Under the pieces are notes generated by a model, which was not told the DNA's origin, made no database searches, and worked only from the letters and a program-made list of their open reading frames with translations. A stretch of DNA of 64,000 nt from Ferruginibacter sp. (GTDB lineage: Bacteria; Bacteroidota; Bacteroidia; Chitinophagales; Chitinophagaceae), in the NCBI GenBank assembly GCA_014379625.1, contig JACMLJ010000095.1, positions 310,001 to 374,000 of the forward strand, given 5' to 3'. Below are positions 20,985-29,976 of the stretch, one piece after another. The position numbers and the translations under genes were made by a program. Numbering within the stretch: the stretch's first letter is position 1; every line of letters begins with the position of its first letter.

Positions 20985-21263
20985 CTAAAGTAATATCGTA
21001 GCAATTTTATACGCTATGTCACATGCAGATTTCTGAGAACATTCACAGGAATAATTAATAGTAATATTTGTCTTCCCATAACTGACTGAGACTTTACAAC
21101 TGCTTACTACCAATAAATCTTCCGATGCTTTTTTTAACGCGTAAACATTTATAGGTTCATTTTTACCATTCATAGCTTTTTTTGCTTTCACATTTGTCCC
21201 GGCAAATGCATTGGCTGTTCCAGCTAATAAGAACATCCCGATTAACAGTGATTTTACTTTCAT
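20985..21263 (-). CDS. Small secreted cysteine-containing protein
   Basis: 92 residues. A clear signal peptide (MKVKSLLIGMFLLAGTANAFA) is cleaved after residue 21, leaving about 70 residues with four Cys at 56, 73, 75 and 81. Lys is frequent early in the mature part (KAKKAMNGK). I do not recognise a family; the stretch NVYALKKASE faintly recalls the NVEALA class of small Bacteroidota secreted peptides, but that is weak. It ends about 74 bases before the GLPGLI start and is co-directional with it, so the three genes look like one unit. It may be a ligand, substrate or structural partner of the barrel. Confidence 0.7.
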   Translation of the reverse strand: MKVKSLLIGMFLLAGTANAFAGTNVKAKKAMNGKNEPINVYALKKASEDLLVVSSCKVSVSYGKTNITINYSCECSQKSACDIAYKIATILL

Positions 21264-21907
21264 ATAAAATAAATTTTAGTTGCCCCATTTGGTCTTGGGC
21301 GTGAATGTGACCTTATACTAATTTTTCGTGTTCGCATAATCACACTATTCTTTTTAGTTTTCTTTGGGTTAAAAGACGAAATTCCCGCAATTCGTAGCTA
21401 CTGAATATCATTAATATATTTTGCAACTTGCAGCCCTTTCTAAGATTGGTTATTGTTTAGACACTCATTAACCTCTGACAAGCTACAAATGAAATGTACA
21501 CTAAATATTAGTTTTCATTAAAAGTCAGACTTTTTCTTTAGGCCTATTTTGGGAGATAAATAATTTTTTTGCGAAAAACTTCTTATCGTATCAACCGTTG
21601 TTCTCAATGGATTTAATTCATTTATTTTTTGTATGGGTTTCCAAATGCTAATTGAATGAAACTTTTGTATACGAATGCAAATCGCTACAAACTTAATATT
21701 AAAATTAAAAACTATATACATTTTAAGGTCAGTGAAAACCACTGATTTTTGAAAGAAAAACTACATAAAGCGGATAGGCAGAAGTTAATAATGGTAATTG
21801 GTAATTCCTCTTTCGACCTACTCGCTCTCAAAAACTGCGTTTATCAATTTAAATTTTTTGCAATAAAAATGATCGCTATTTTAGGGGTGTCAAAATTTCT
21901 CAACCAA
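21264..21907. other. AT-rich ~640-bp intergenic region
   Basis: Lies between the divergent small-protein gene and the amidohydrolase. Very AT-rich with many homopolymer runs. A short minus-strand open frame (21518-21742) has no signal peptide or family features and I do not accept it. Promoters for both flanking genes should lie here, but I see no exact TAnnTTTG match close to either start. Confidence 0.45.
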
Positions 21908-23008
21908 ATGAAATTCATTCTAACAATTTTTACCGGCTGTTTTATTTTTAGTTCCACTTTTTCCCAGGAGCAAACCTCCACACAAAAAATGGATTTCGAA
22001 AAATACGACCCGGTTTCCACATTAGTTGTACCCGAACATGTTATCAGTCATTCAAAATTCCCGTTCATTGACGTGCATAATCACCAGTGGGATATGGCCA
22101 ATAAAGATCTTGCCCCACTCATCCGTGACATGGATATTTTAAACATGAAGATAATGGTAAACCTTAGCGGGGGAAGCGGTAATAACCTGGAGCAGGGAAC
22201 TAAGCATGTAAAAGCAACTTACCCCAACCGGTTCATTATATTCGCCAATATAGAATTTAAAGGAATTGGTGAAACTGGCTGGACCGAAAAAACGGTTAAA
22301 CAACTCGAAGCGGATGTTAAAAACGGTGCAAACGGGCTAAAAATATTTAAGTCACTTGGTTTCAACGTAAAAGATAATGAGGGCAAACGGGTTGCAGTGG
22401 ATGATAAAAGGCTTGATCCGATCTGGCAAAAATGCGGTGAACTGAAAATTCCCATACTCATACATACCGCTGACCCCAAACCTTTTTGGGATGCAACTGA
22501 TGAGCACAATGAACGGTGGATGGAAATTGTTACACATCCGGGGCGTAAACGTGGTGCAGATAATCCTGTACCCTGGGAAAAATTAATTGAAGAGCAGCAT
22601 GCAATTTTCAGTAAGCATCCCAATACAACTTTTATCGCGGCCCATTTTGGGTGGTACCCCAATGACCTGGATAAACTGGGAAAATTATTAGACCAATTGC
22701 CAAACGTAGTGGTGGAATTTGGCGCTGTTATCGCCGAACTTGGCCGGCAACCCATCATGGCGAAGCAGTTTTTTACCAAATACCAGGACAGGATACTTTT
22801 TGGTAAAGACAGTTGGGTACCGGAGGAATATAAAACCTATTTCCGTGTGCTGGAAACCGCAGATGAATATTTTCCTTACCACAAAAAATACCATGCTTTC
22901 TGGAGAATGTATGGACTGGGATTACCAGACGATATTTTAAAAAAAGTGTATTATAAAAACGCGCTACGTATTATCCCAAATATTGATAAAGCCTTGTTTC
23001 CACTATAA
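21908..23008 (+). CDS. Exported amidohydrolase (amidohydrolase-2 family, TIM-barrel metal hydrolase)
   Basis: 366 residues from the ATG at 21908, which begins a signal peptide (MKFILTIFTGCFIFSSTFSQ); the upstream in-frame extension lacks such features and is rejected. Motifs of the family: DVHNHQWD (metal-binding HxH-like), LIHTADPKPFWD, FIAAHFGWYPND, and ILFGKDSWV near the end. Relatives hydrolyse or decarboxylate small organic acids and lactones with one or two divalent metals; the substrate is not evident. Export to the periplasm is predicted. No operon partner: the next gene is convergent and 36 bases away. Confidence 0.85.
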   Translation: MKFILTIFTGCFIFSSTFSQEQTSTQKMDFEKYDPVSTLVVPEHVISHSKFPFIDVHNHQWDMANKDLAPLIRDMDILNMKIMVNLSGGSGNNLEQGTKHVKATYPNRFIIFANIEFKGIGETGWTEKTVKQLEADVKNGANGLKIFKSLGFNVKDNEGKRVAVDDKRLDPIWQKCGELKIPILIHTADPKPFWDATDEHNERWMEIVTHPGRKRGADNPVPWEKLIEEQHAIFSKHPNTTFIAAHFGWYPNDLDKLGKLLDQLPNVVVEFGAVIAELGRQPIMAKQFFTKYQDRILFGKDSWVPEEYKTYFRVLETADEYFPYHKKYHAFWRMYGLGLPDDILKKVYYKNALRIIPNIDKALFPL

Positions 23009-23044
23009 TCGCGGCTTATTTAAAGCGTTGCTTTGCCGGACTTC

Positions 23045-23437
23045 TTAATGCTGGTGATGTGGCGAAGAACATTTGCTTTGGTGGCATAACCGGTAATTGT
23101 AATAATGGGCGCCGATGATTAACGGAACTGCCAAAATTAAAAACCAGTTTTCAATGGTGTGTGGAAAAAATTGTTTTAGCGCCAAAAAAATAAACCCGGC
23201 AGAAAAAATATAAACCGGCGCCAGGGAACGGTGATGCCTTGCATAGCCATGAAATAAAGAATAAGATCCTACCACAAAAGCAAGAGCAATCATTCCCCAT
23301 TCAAATAAAGCGTTATGAATGATATTAATTCCAAAAACAGGCAGGCTTGTAACCAGCACGGGCAGTAATGCGCAGTGAATAGCACATGCTACAGAAGTAG
23401 CAACACCCATGATATCCCAATTGATTTTTATAAACAT
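23045..23437 (-). CDS. MerC-domain membrane protein
   Basis: 130 residues with four likely transmembrane helices. The N-terminal AxxCAIHCALLP matches the Cys pair of MerC mercury/metal transporters, and the C-terminus is metal-ligand rich (CHQSKCSSPHHQH). In Bacteroidota such proteins are usually linked to metal (zinc-like) homeostasis rather than mercury resistance. There are no mer genes here. The ORF starts at 23437, but the promoter box at 23449-23456 leaves almost no leader, so the ATG at 23410 (MGVATSVACAIHC) may be the true start. It diverges from the SCO-fur pair. Confidence 0.82.
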   Translation of the reverse strand: MFIKINWDIMGVATSVACAIHCALLPVLVTSLPVFGINIIHNALFEWGMIALAFVVGSYSLFHGYARHHRSLAPVYIFSAGFIFLALKQFFPHTIENWFLILAVPLIIGAHYYNYRLCHQSKCSSPHHQH

Positions 23438-23447
23438 TTTTAGAATG

Positions 23448-23466
23448 GCAAATATAGGATATTTGC
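23448..23466. promoter_or_regulatory. Perfect 19-bp inverted repeat, likely Fur-family operator
   Basis: GCAAATATAGGATATTTGC: 7-bp arms, 5-base centre, perfect symmetry. It overlaps the predicted -7 box of merC and lies between merC and the divergent sco-fur pair. A second, partly overlapping dyad, TTGCA-N7-TGCAA, is at 23463-23479. Size and AT-rich symmetry suit a Fur/Zur-type dimer, and a Fur-family gene sits 0.8 kb away. Binding is inferred. Confidence 0.6.
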
Positions 23467-23479
23467 ACTATCGTTGCAA
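23449..23479 (-). promoter_or_regulatory. Predicted merC promoter (-33/-7)
   Basis: On the minus strand TTG (23479-23477) is followed after 20 bases by TATATTTG (23456-23449), matching TTG-N19-TAnnTTTG within one base of spacing. Transcription would start about 23443, favouring translation from the ATG at 23410. Confidence 0.55.
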
Positions 23480-23534
23480 CTGTTAAATCAGTTTCTGTTT
23501 AAAAACAAGGTTAATTTACCAGGATGTTTGAATG

Positions 23535-23542
23535 TAACTTTG
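23535..23542 (+). promoter_or_regulatory. Candidate -7 box for the SCO gene
   Basis: TAACTTTG matches TAnnTTTG and ends 15 bases before the ATG at 23558. I see no good TTG at the -33 position, so this is a partial match. Confidence 0.35.
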
Positions 23543-23557
23543 CCAAAAATATACGGT

Positions 23558-24271
23558 ATGATCAGAAAGAGGTATTTGTACATTGGTTTCTTTACCCTGC
23601 TATTCGGCGGGTATTTTTTATACTTCTTCAGCCAGGATGATTTTTCACAGTCGGCCCTTCCCGTAATTAATAATAATGTGCAACCCTTTTCATTTACCAA
23701 CCAAAACGGAAAAACCGTTACAGAAAGGGATGTAGATGGAAAAGTTTATGTGACCGAGTATTTTTTCACCACCTGCAAAGGAATTTGTCCAAAGATGAAT
23801 GCGAATATGCGCAGGGTATATGAGGCATATAAAAATGACAGTGGTTTTATGATCATTTCCCATACCTGTATGCCCGAAACAGATTCGGTGCCCTTACTTA
23901 AAAAATATGAAAAGCAGATGCTCGAAGGTAGGCTGCAAAAAACGGAGGATGGGTCTTATAAAATAGACTATGATTCTACCATGAACGGAGCACAAACTGG
24001 TGCGAACAGTAACTGGAATTTTGTAACCGGCGACAAACAGGCCCTATACAAAATGGCCAGGCAGAGTTATATGATTGATAATAACAAATCAGCAGATACC
24101 ACCGCCGGCATTGCAGACCAGTTTATACATACCCAGTTTTTTGCTTTGGTAGATAAGCAAAGCAGGGTGAGGGGTATTTACGACGGGCTCAAAGAAGATG
24201 AAATACAAAAATTATTTAAAGATATTAAAGAGGTTTTAAAAGAGAAATACCAGAGCAGGAGCCTCAACTAA
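23558..24271 (+). CDS. SCO1/SenC family protein
   Basis: 237 residues from the ATG at 23558; upstream in-frame sequence has no conserved content and would precede the -7 box. An N-terminal membrane anchor (about residues 7-25) is followed by a thioredoxin-like domain with the SCO copper site: C73 and C77 in TTCKGICPK, and H191 in DQFIHTQFF. SCO proteins deliver copper to the CuA site of cytochrome oxidase or act as thiol redox proteins outside the inner membrane. No oxidase genes are nearby. The Fur-family gene follows after 22 bases, so the two are probably one transcript. Confidence 0.9.
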   Translation: MIRKRYLYIGFFTLLFGGYFLYFFSQDDFSQSALPVINNNVQPFSFTNQNGKTVTERDVDGKVYVTEYFFTTCKGICPKMNANMRRVYEAYKNDSGFMIISHTCMPETDSVPLLKKYEKQMLEGRLQKTEDGSYKIDYDSTMNGAQTGANSNWNFVTGDKQALYKMARQSYMIDNNKSADTTAGIADQFIHTQFFALVDKQSRVRGIYDGLKEDEIQKLFKDIKEVLKEKYQSRSLN

Positions 24272-24293
24272 ATAATCAATAAACCGGTAAAAC

Positions 24294-24701
24294 ATGATAC
24301 CCGATATTTTAAAAAAGAATAATTTAAGCGTAACAGATGGCCGCAAAAAAATATTAGAATTATTTTTGAGCAGCGATGGGGCATTGGCCCATTCGGATAT
24401 TGAAAAATATACCGGTGAAATTTTTGACAGGGTAACCGTATACCGCACTTTGCAGACCTTTGTGGAGAAAGGTATCATTCACCATATACCCACCTCCGAT
24501 AATTCTATTTTATACGCTTTATGCAAAGACAATTGCGAAGCCGGGCATCACCACGATAACCATGTACATTTTATATGTGATAAATGCGATAAAACCATTT
24601 GTCTTGAAGAGGTAACTATTCCAACGGTAAAGCTGCCTAAAGGCTTTACCCCAAATCATTCCCAAATGGTGGTACACGGTATTTGTGATGACTGTAAATG
24701 A
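24294..24701 (+). CDS. Fur-family metal-responsive transcriptional regulator
   Basis: 135 residues. The N-terminal winged helix has the typical recognition region (IFDRVTVYRTLQTFVEKGIIHH), followed by a dimer domain with the His-rich HHHDNHVHF and two CxxC pairs (C95/C98 and C131/C134) for structural zinc. It belongs to the Fur/Zur/PerR superfamily; the adjacent merC gene makes zinc a plausible signal, but the metal cannot be decided from sequence. It probably shares a transcript with the SCO gene. Its likely target is the inverted repeat at 23448-23466. Confidence 0.92.
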   Translation: MIPDILKKNNLSVTDGRKKILELFLSSDGALAHSDIEKYTGEIFDRVTVYRTLQTFVEKGIIHHIPTSDNSILYALCKDNCEAGHHHDNHVHFICDKCDKTICLEEVTIPTVKLPKGFTPNHSQMVVHGICDDCK

Positions 24702-24861
24702 CCCAAACGATATTATGTCATAAACCAGGTTGCGCTTGTTTTGCAACTAATAATTGAACTGCAAACCAGATCTGACCGGACTGTGGATAAATAGCCAGGA
24801 CGAGATAATGGTTCGATAAAAATCCTGTCTTAAAAGACCATGTTCTTCGCAATTTAAACAG

Positions 24862-26079
24862 GTGATAATTCAAATATATCAAGCGATCATTTTGTACAGA
24901 AAATTTACTGCCGACCATATTTTTACAGGCTATGAAATTTTGAGCAGTCCGACAGTATTAATTACTGATCCGTTGGGGGTTATTATTGATATTGTTGATA
25001 AAAAACACGCCGGAGATGGGGTAGAAAACCTGAGGGGATTGCTTACACCCGGTTTTACAAACGCGCACTGCCATTTGGAATTAAGTCATTTGAAAGGAAT
25101 GATTCCTCAAAAAACGGGGCTGGTGGAGTTTGTACAAAAAGTAATGAGTATCCGGGCGGCATCAGGCGAATTGAAATTAGAAGCAATGGTGAATGCCGAA
25201 GCCGAAATGTATAAAAATGGTATAGTAGCGGTAGGTGATATTTGCAACACTACCGATTCAATCCCGGCAAAGGCAGAAAGCAAATTGCGATGGCATAATT
25301 TTATAGAACTAAGTGGTTTTACAGACGCAGTGGCCCAACAAAGACTGGATGACATGGAAAAAGTGTATCAACAGTTCATGGCAACCAACCCGCGGCAAAG
25401 AACATCCTTTTCACCCCACGCCCCGTACAGTGTTTCAAAAAAATTATTTCAATTACTGAATGAAGCAACTGCCGGTCAAATAATAACAATACACAACCAG
25501 GAATCTCCCGCCGAGGATGATTTATACCGGCATAAAAACGGGGAGTTCCTGGCATTGTATAAAAATTTTGGCATTGATTTCACAGCATTTGAACCTACCG
25601 GAAAATCAAGTTTTCAAAGCTGGCTTCCTTATTTCACCAATAGTCAATCCATTATCTCTGTTCATAATACCTTTACCGGCATAGCGGATATAGCTTTTTC
25701 CCAAAGCCATTTAAAAGAAAATAACAGCGGGCTTTTTTATTGCATTTGTATCAATGCCAATAAATACATCGAACAAAAAATACCATCCATCCGCTTACTA
25801 ATGAAAAGTAATTTTGATATAGTCATAGGTACCGACAGTTATGCAAGTAACCTGCAGTTGAACATCCTGGAAGAGATAAAAACCATTCAACGGGAAACCA
25901 ATTATGAAATTCCATTGCAGGAGTTATTAAAATGGGCCACCATCAATGGGGCGAGGGCTTTACAACTGCACCATACTTCGGGCAGTTTTGAAAAAGGCAA
26001 ACAACCGGGTGTAGTATTGGTTGAAGGGTTGGATAATTTACAAACCACTCAGCATTCATTTGCAAGAAGGATACTGTGA
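24862..26079 (+). CDS. Amidohydrolase family (cytosine/chlorohydrolase-type) protein
   Basis: 405 residues if it starts at the GTG at 24862; no ATG lies in a reasonable place, so the start is uncertain. It has no signal peptide. The N-terminal metal motif PGFTNAHCHLELSH, the central SPHAPYSVS, HNQESPAED and HNTFTG segments, and the C-terminal IGTDSYASN are those of the cytosolic TRZ/ATZ-type aminohydrolases that deaminate N-heterocycles. In bacteria with the futalosine menaquinone route, a similar enzyme deaminates aminodeoxyfutalosine; that role is possible but not shown by context. It is convergent with recO, with only 8 bases between the stops. Confidence 0.82.
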   Translation: MIIQIYQAIILYRKFTADHIFTGYEILSSPTVLITDPLGVIIDIVDKKHAGDGVENLRGLLTPGFTNAHCHLELSHLKGMIPQKTGLVEFVQKVMSIRAASGELKLEAMVNAEAEMYKNGIVAVGDICNTTDSIPAKAESKLRWHNFIELSGFTDAVAQQRLDDMEKVYQQFMATNPRQRTSFSPHAPYSVSKKLFQLLNEATAGQIITIHNQESPAEDDLYRHKNGEFLALYKNFGIDFTAFEPTGKSSFQSWLPYFTNSQSIISVHNTFTGIADIAFSQSHLKENNSGLFYCICINANKYIEQKIPSIRLLMKSNFDIVIGTDSYASNLQLNILEEIKTIQRETNYEIPLQELLKWATINGARALQLHHTSGSFEKGKQPGVVLVEGLDNLQTTQHSFARRIL

Positions 26080-26087
26080 ATGGCGTT

Positions 26088-26819
26088 TTACAACACTTCA
26101 TGCAATACCGCCAGGGTTTTCATCAGTCCAAAATCGGGAATATGCAAAGCGTAATAATCCTGGTAATGCAGCAATAATTTTCTCCTGGTATCGTGGTGCA
26201 ATTTAAATTGCGATAATTCACCCGGCTGCATAACTTTTAATAATTGGGAAGTAACCCGGGCATATTCACCATCAATAAAATGAGGATGTTCGGGTTGTAT
26301 GTTAACAAAATTTCCTTCTGCCAGATCAAGTATATTTTGTTCATCATCATAATTATCATTTATCATGAAGCCCAAAAAATGGGTTAGCTGTAGCGAAAAA
26401 TAAAGTGCAAAATTGGCGGTAATGGCTTTATCGGCGGCATCCAGCTTTATCAGTATGTCTTCGCAAAAGTAAAATAAATGGGTATTTTGTTCGGGTTGCT
26501 TCAAACATTTCTGCAGGAGTTCCACTATGTATAATGCAATGCTGTTCTTAACTACATCGCTCAATACCTGTTGAAATAAAAAATCCCACTTAAACTCTTT
26601 AATACGCTGCAACTGCTTTTGATCGCTGTGGTAAACCAGCATATCCAGGATAGCGCCCGGCTGAAAATGATTGGCTTTGGCGGAAGATTTTTTTGCGGTT
26701 CGTACCCCGTTTACCATATAGGTTTGCACGCCGAACAATTCTGTAAATATGGTAACTACAACACTGGTTTCACCATACCGGATGGTGCGTAAAACGATAC
26801 CTTTTGTTTTGTGTGTCAT
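26088..26819 (-). CDS. recO: DNA repair protein RecO
   Basis: 243 residues. The N-terminal OB-fold signature (THKTKGIVLRTIRYGETSVV ... IFTELFG) and the helical C-terminal domain match RecO, which loads RecA onto SSB-coated DNA together with RecR. The zinc-binding Cys cluster found in many RecO proteins is absent, as is usual in Bacteroidota. It is the last gene of a long minus-strand series, 75 bases after cysS. Confidence 0.93.
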   Translation of the reverse strand: MTHKTKGIVLRTIRYGETSVVVTIFTELFGVQTYMVNGVRTAKKSSAKANHFQPGAILDMLVYHSDQKQLQRIKEFKWDFLFQQVLSDVVKNSIALYIVELLQKCLKQPEQNTHLFYFCEDILIKLDAADKAITANFALYFSLQLTHFLGFMINDNYDDEQNILDLAEGNFVNIQPEHPHFIDGEYARVTSQLLKVMQPGELSQFKLHHDTRRKLLLHYQDYYALHIPDFGLMKTLAVLHEVL

Positions 26820-26894
26820 GCCCGTAACCCCTTCAGTACGGGGAGTTTTATCTTGACTGTATTAACCTGCTCTTAAAATAGAATTGACCATCGC

Positions 26895-28385
26895 TTACTC
26901 AAAATTCCAAGTCGAACTTCCATCCTTCTCATCCTTCAATGCGATGCCCAGGGAAAGCAATTGATTTCTTACTTTGTCGGAAGTGGCATAGTCTTTTTTT
27001 GCTTTTGCTTCTTTACGGATATCTATTAACAATTGCAGAACGCCATCCAATGCACTATTATCATTTGCAGTTGAACTTTTTAATCCCAGGATGTCTTCCA
27101 GGTAAATCTTAAATGAACTTTTTAATAATTGTAAAGTATCCGTTGAAACCGCTCCCGTCGGGATATGTCCATCCTTAATGGAATTGATGATGGGGGCCAG
27201 TTCAAACAAATTGGCCAATACTTTCGCCGTACTAAAATCATCATCCATAAATTCTTCCAGCTCATTCACCAGTTGTACAATTTTTTTATCCAGCTCCATG
27301 TCAATTGCCGGTACCCCGTTACCAATGGCTAATTTTTTCAATACTTCATAAGCTTCCCACAAACGTTTCATTGCTTTTTCGCTTGCCTGCAAAGCCTCGC
27401 TGCTAAAATCAATAGGGCTGCGGTAATGGCTTTGCAGGATGAAAAACCGGATCGTCATAGGATCAAAAGGTTGGGTCAGCAGCGGATGGTTGCCACTAAA
27501 CATCTCCGTTAGTTTGATCTGGTTGTTATAGCTTTTACCCATCTTACGGCCATTTACCGTAATCATATTATTGTGTATCCAGTACCGGGCAGGCGAATGA
27601 TGGTTGCAGATAGTACTCTGTGCTATTTCACTTTCATGATGCGGGAACAGCAGGTCCATACCACCCCCGTGTATATCAAACCGGGCGCCCAGGTATTTGG
27701 TGGCCATGGCCGAGCATTCGATATGCCAGCCGGGGTAACCATCACCCCATGGACTTTTCCAGCGCATGATATGTTCCGGGGCGGCAGATTTCCACAAAGC
27801 AAAATCCGCCTTATCCCTTTTTTCTTCCTGTCCGTCCAATTCTCTTGTAGTTTCCAGCAGATCATCAATTATTCTTCCGCTCAATTTGCCATAATCATGG
27901 GTAGCAGCATACTTTTTCACGTCAAAATATACAGAACCGTTTACTTCGTAACCATAGCCTTCCGCTATAATCTTTTCAATCATATTCAGTTGCTCCACAA
28001 TATGACCGGTAGCAGTGGGTTCAATGCCCGGCTCTATACAATTAAACTGCAACATAGCCCAATGAAACAAATTGGTATATTTTTGAACCAGTTCCATAGG
28101 TTCCAGTTTTTCGAGTAAAGCCTTTTTTGTTACCTTATCTTCGGCAACCCTGCCCTCCTCTTCAAAATGTCCGGCATCGGTTATATTGCGTACATACCGC
28201 ACTTTATATCCCTTAAAAACCAGGTACCTGTAAATAAAGTCAAATGTAATATACGGCCTCGCATGCCCAAGATGACTTTCGCCGCTTACAGTGGGTCCGC
28301 ATACATACATACCTGCATGACCCGGGGTTATAGCTGTGAATATTTCTTTTTGACGGCTGTAAGAGTTATATACTTTTAAGGGCAT
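26895..28385 (-). CDS. cysS: Cysteine--tRNA ligase
   Basis: 496 residues, full length. Class I synthetase motifs: [16 protein letters not shown] (zinc Cys plus HIGH box), [10 protein letters not shown] (zinc Cys and substrate pocket), HHESEIAQS (zinc His), and RKMGKSYNN (KMSKS box). A DALR-type anticodon domain follows, ending in a Lys-rich segment. It charges tRNA-Cys in the cytoplasm. A 304-base gap separates it from the EEP-family gene upstream. Confidence 0.97.
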   Translation of the reverse strand: MPLKVYNSYSRQKEIFTAITPGHAGMYVCGPTVSGESHLGHARPYITFDFIYRYLVFKGYKVRYVRNITDAGHFEEEGRVAEDKVTKKALLEKLEPMELVQKYTNLFHWAMLQFNCIEPGIEPTATGHIVEQLNMIEKIIAEGYGYEVNGSVYFDVKKYAATHDYGKLSGRIIDDLLETTRELDGQEEKRDKADFALWKSAAPEHIMRWKSPWGDGYPGWHIECSAMATKYLGARFDIHGGGMDLLFPHHESEIAQSTICNHHSPARYWIHNNMITVNGRKMGKSYNNQIKLTEMFSGNHPLLTQPFDPMTIRFFILQSHYRSPIDFSSEALQASEKAMKRLWEAYEVLKKLAIGNGVPAIDMELDKKIVQLVNELEEFMDDDFSTAKVLANLFELAPIINSIKDGHIPTGAVSTDTLQLLKSSFKIYLEDILGLKSSTANDNSALDGVLQLLIDIRKEAKAKKDYATSDKVRNQLLSLGIALKDEKDGSSTWNFE

Positions 28386-28689
28386 AAGAAGTGTTTATAA
28401 TTATTGTTTTGCGGTTTGAAGTTATACTATCTGCTTAGTTACCATTTGCCCTCTTACCTTCCTGGACCGGCAGGAAACATTTTTTATCCGGCTATACCAA
28501 CACCGCATACCTTTATTGCACTTAGGGAAGGGTAGAAAATATTTATTGTTGTGCCATGGACTAAGCGCTACCTGTTTTCTTTTATACCATTCAAAAATAA
28601 AAGGACAGACGCTCTATGGTATTAACAGGAAAGAAAATGATATGTGCGGAAGCGTATAAACATACCTGGTGCAAATATAATGTATTCAA
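28386..28689. other. 304-bp gap with a small hairpin
   Basis: No gene. A 6-bp stem (TTCCTG 28459-28464 / CAGGAA 28471-28476) followed by a T-rich stretch on the plus strand is the only structure; it is not oriented to terminate the minus-strand genes. A plus-strand frame at 28616-28897 overlaps the 3' end of the EEP gene and is rejected. Confidence 0.4.
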
Positions 28690-29847
28690 CTATTCCGGCA
28701 GACGGCTTATATCCGTAATAATGGGAAAATGGTCGCTTAGTTTTTTAGGGATGCGGATAAACTGGTTAACAGAATACCGCTTGTCTACAAAAATATTATC
28801 AATCCTTAGTGTGGGGGAAATTCCGCTAAAGGTTCTTCCCATACCTGCGCCTTTTTTCACAAAGGCATCCTGTAAACCATTCCCGATTGTTTCATAAGGA
28901 TATGAGTTAGGTACATCATTAAAATCGCCGCAAATAATCACGGGGTGAGGGCTTTTATTAATTTCGGCTCTGATCCTGTCTGCCTGTACCTGTCGTTTTA
29001 AAAAACCTTTCCGGAATTTTGTGAGCAGGTTTTTTGATTTTTCTATATCTGTATCGGTTTTTATAGAAGGGTTTTGCAGGTATTTTAAATTAGTAGCGCT
29101 AAATCTCAATGACTGTAAATGACAATTAAACACCCGTATCGTATCATCGCCTTTTACAATATCGGCATATTGAAAAATTGAATTATAGTCGTTGGGAAAA
29201 TTACTGATGGTTTGCCGGTTAATGATCGGGTATTTTGAAAAAATAATGATACCGAAATGTTGCTGGCTTAAAAAATTTTCCTTGTAATTATAGCTGTAAA
29301 AATAGTGGGGTAATTTCAACTTATCCACGAAGTCAAATACCGAGTAAAAACTGTATTTGCGATAGTAAGGTGTATTTAAATCCGCCAGCGTGTCGCCACT
29401 CACCATTTCCTGGAAACAGGCGATATCGGGCCGGAATTCATTGACCAGGCTGATCATTTCATAATAGGTTCCGGGTTGTTCTTTAAACTTCATAATATCA
29501 AACTGTGCCACATTCCAGCTCATGACCCTCAAATCCTTCACTTGTTTTTGCATAATGAACAAAGATGAAAACCTGAAGGGGATTATATTCCTGACATGGT
29601 TGAAAGAGAGCGCCGCAGTTATTACAAAAATAAGGGTATAGACGGGCTTTACGAATAACCAGAAAATAAAAAATAGTAAAAGAATAATCAGCAGGTATAG
29701 TAATGAAATAGTTAACAAACCTACCGGCCACCAGGAGGCGGAAAAGAACAACTCGCTGTAGCAGCCAATTAAAAACATTGTTGCTACCAACAGGTTAGCA
29801 ATGATAAAAAATCTTTTTGTTAACCGGCGAAAGATGCTTGTTGGCAT
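28690..29847 (-). CDS. Membrane-anchored endonuclease/exonuclease/phosphatase (EEP) family protein
   Basis: 385 residues. The N-terminal ~100 residues contain two or three hydrophobic helices (FIIANLLVATMFLIGC; LLTISLLYLLIILLLFFIFW). The EEP domain follows, with LRVMSWNVAQFD, CFQEM, the catalytic VIICGDFNDVPNS and the final KLSDHFPIIT. Metal-dependent phosphodiesterases of this fold cut nucleic acids, phosphoinositides or sphingomyelin. The membrane anchor and outward-facing domain suggest a periplasmic target; the substrate is unknown. It ends 304 bases before cysS and is 129 bases from the rhomboid upstream. Confidence 0.88.
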   Translation of the reverse strand: MPTSIFRRLTKRFFIIANLLVATMFLIGCYSELFFSASWWPVGLLTISLLYLLIILLLFFIFWLFVKPVYTLIFVITAALSFNHVRNIIPFRFSSLFIMQKQVKDLRVMSWNVAQFDIMKFKEQPGTYYEMISLVNEFRPDIACFQEMVSGDTLADLNTPYYRKYSFYSVFDFVDKLKLPHYFYSYNYKENFLSQQHFGIIIFSKYPIINRQTISNFPNDYNSIFQYADIVKGDDTIRVFNCHLQSLRFSATNLKYLQNPSIKTDTDIEKSKNLLTKFRKGFLKRQVQADRIRAEINKSPHPVIICGDFNDVPNSYPYETIGNGLQDAFVKKGAGMGRTFSGISPTLRIDNIFVDKRYSVNQFIRIPKKLSDHFPIITDISRLPE

Positions 29848-29976
29848 AGCATAAAGATACTATTTGCCGTTTAAAATAATTGAAAACAAAGTTTACAAGC
29901 TCCGTTTACCAGTTAGGATTGATGATAAGGGCGCAGGTGTAGAGTTGATTATAGAACGAACTTTTATTACGGACCG

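Noticed and set aside
21518-21742. 74-codon minus-strand frame in the AT-rich gap
   Set aside because: Composition is what a random AT-rich sequence gives; no export signal or motif.
22219-22779. 186-codon minus-strand frame inside the amidohydrolase gene
   Set aside because: It lies wholly inside a well-supported gene on the other strand and has no family features.
23045-23437. Mercury-resistance determinant
   Set aside because: MerC-like protein only; no merR, merA, merT or merP nearby.
27573-28118. 181-codon plus-strand frame inside cysS
   Set aside because: Antisense shadow of cysS; no protein features.
28616-28897. 93-codon plus-strand frame
   Set aside because: Its second half is antisense to the EEP-family gene and the first half has no recognisable content.
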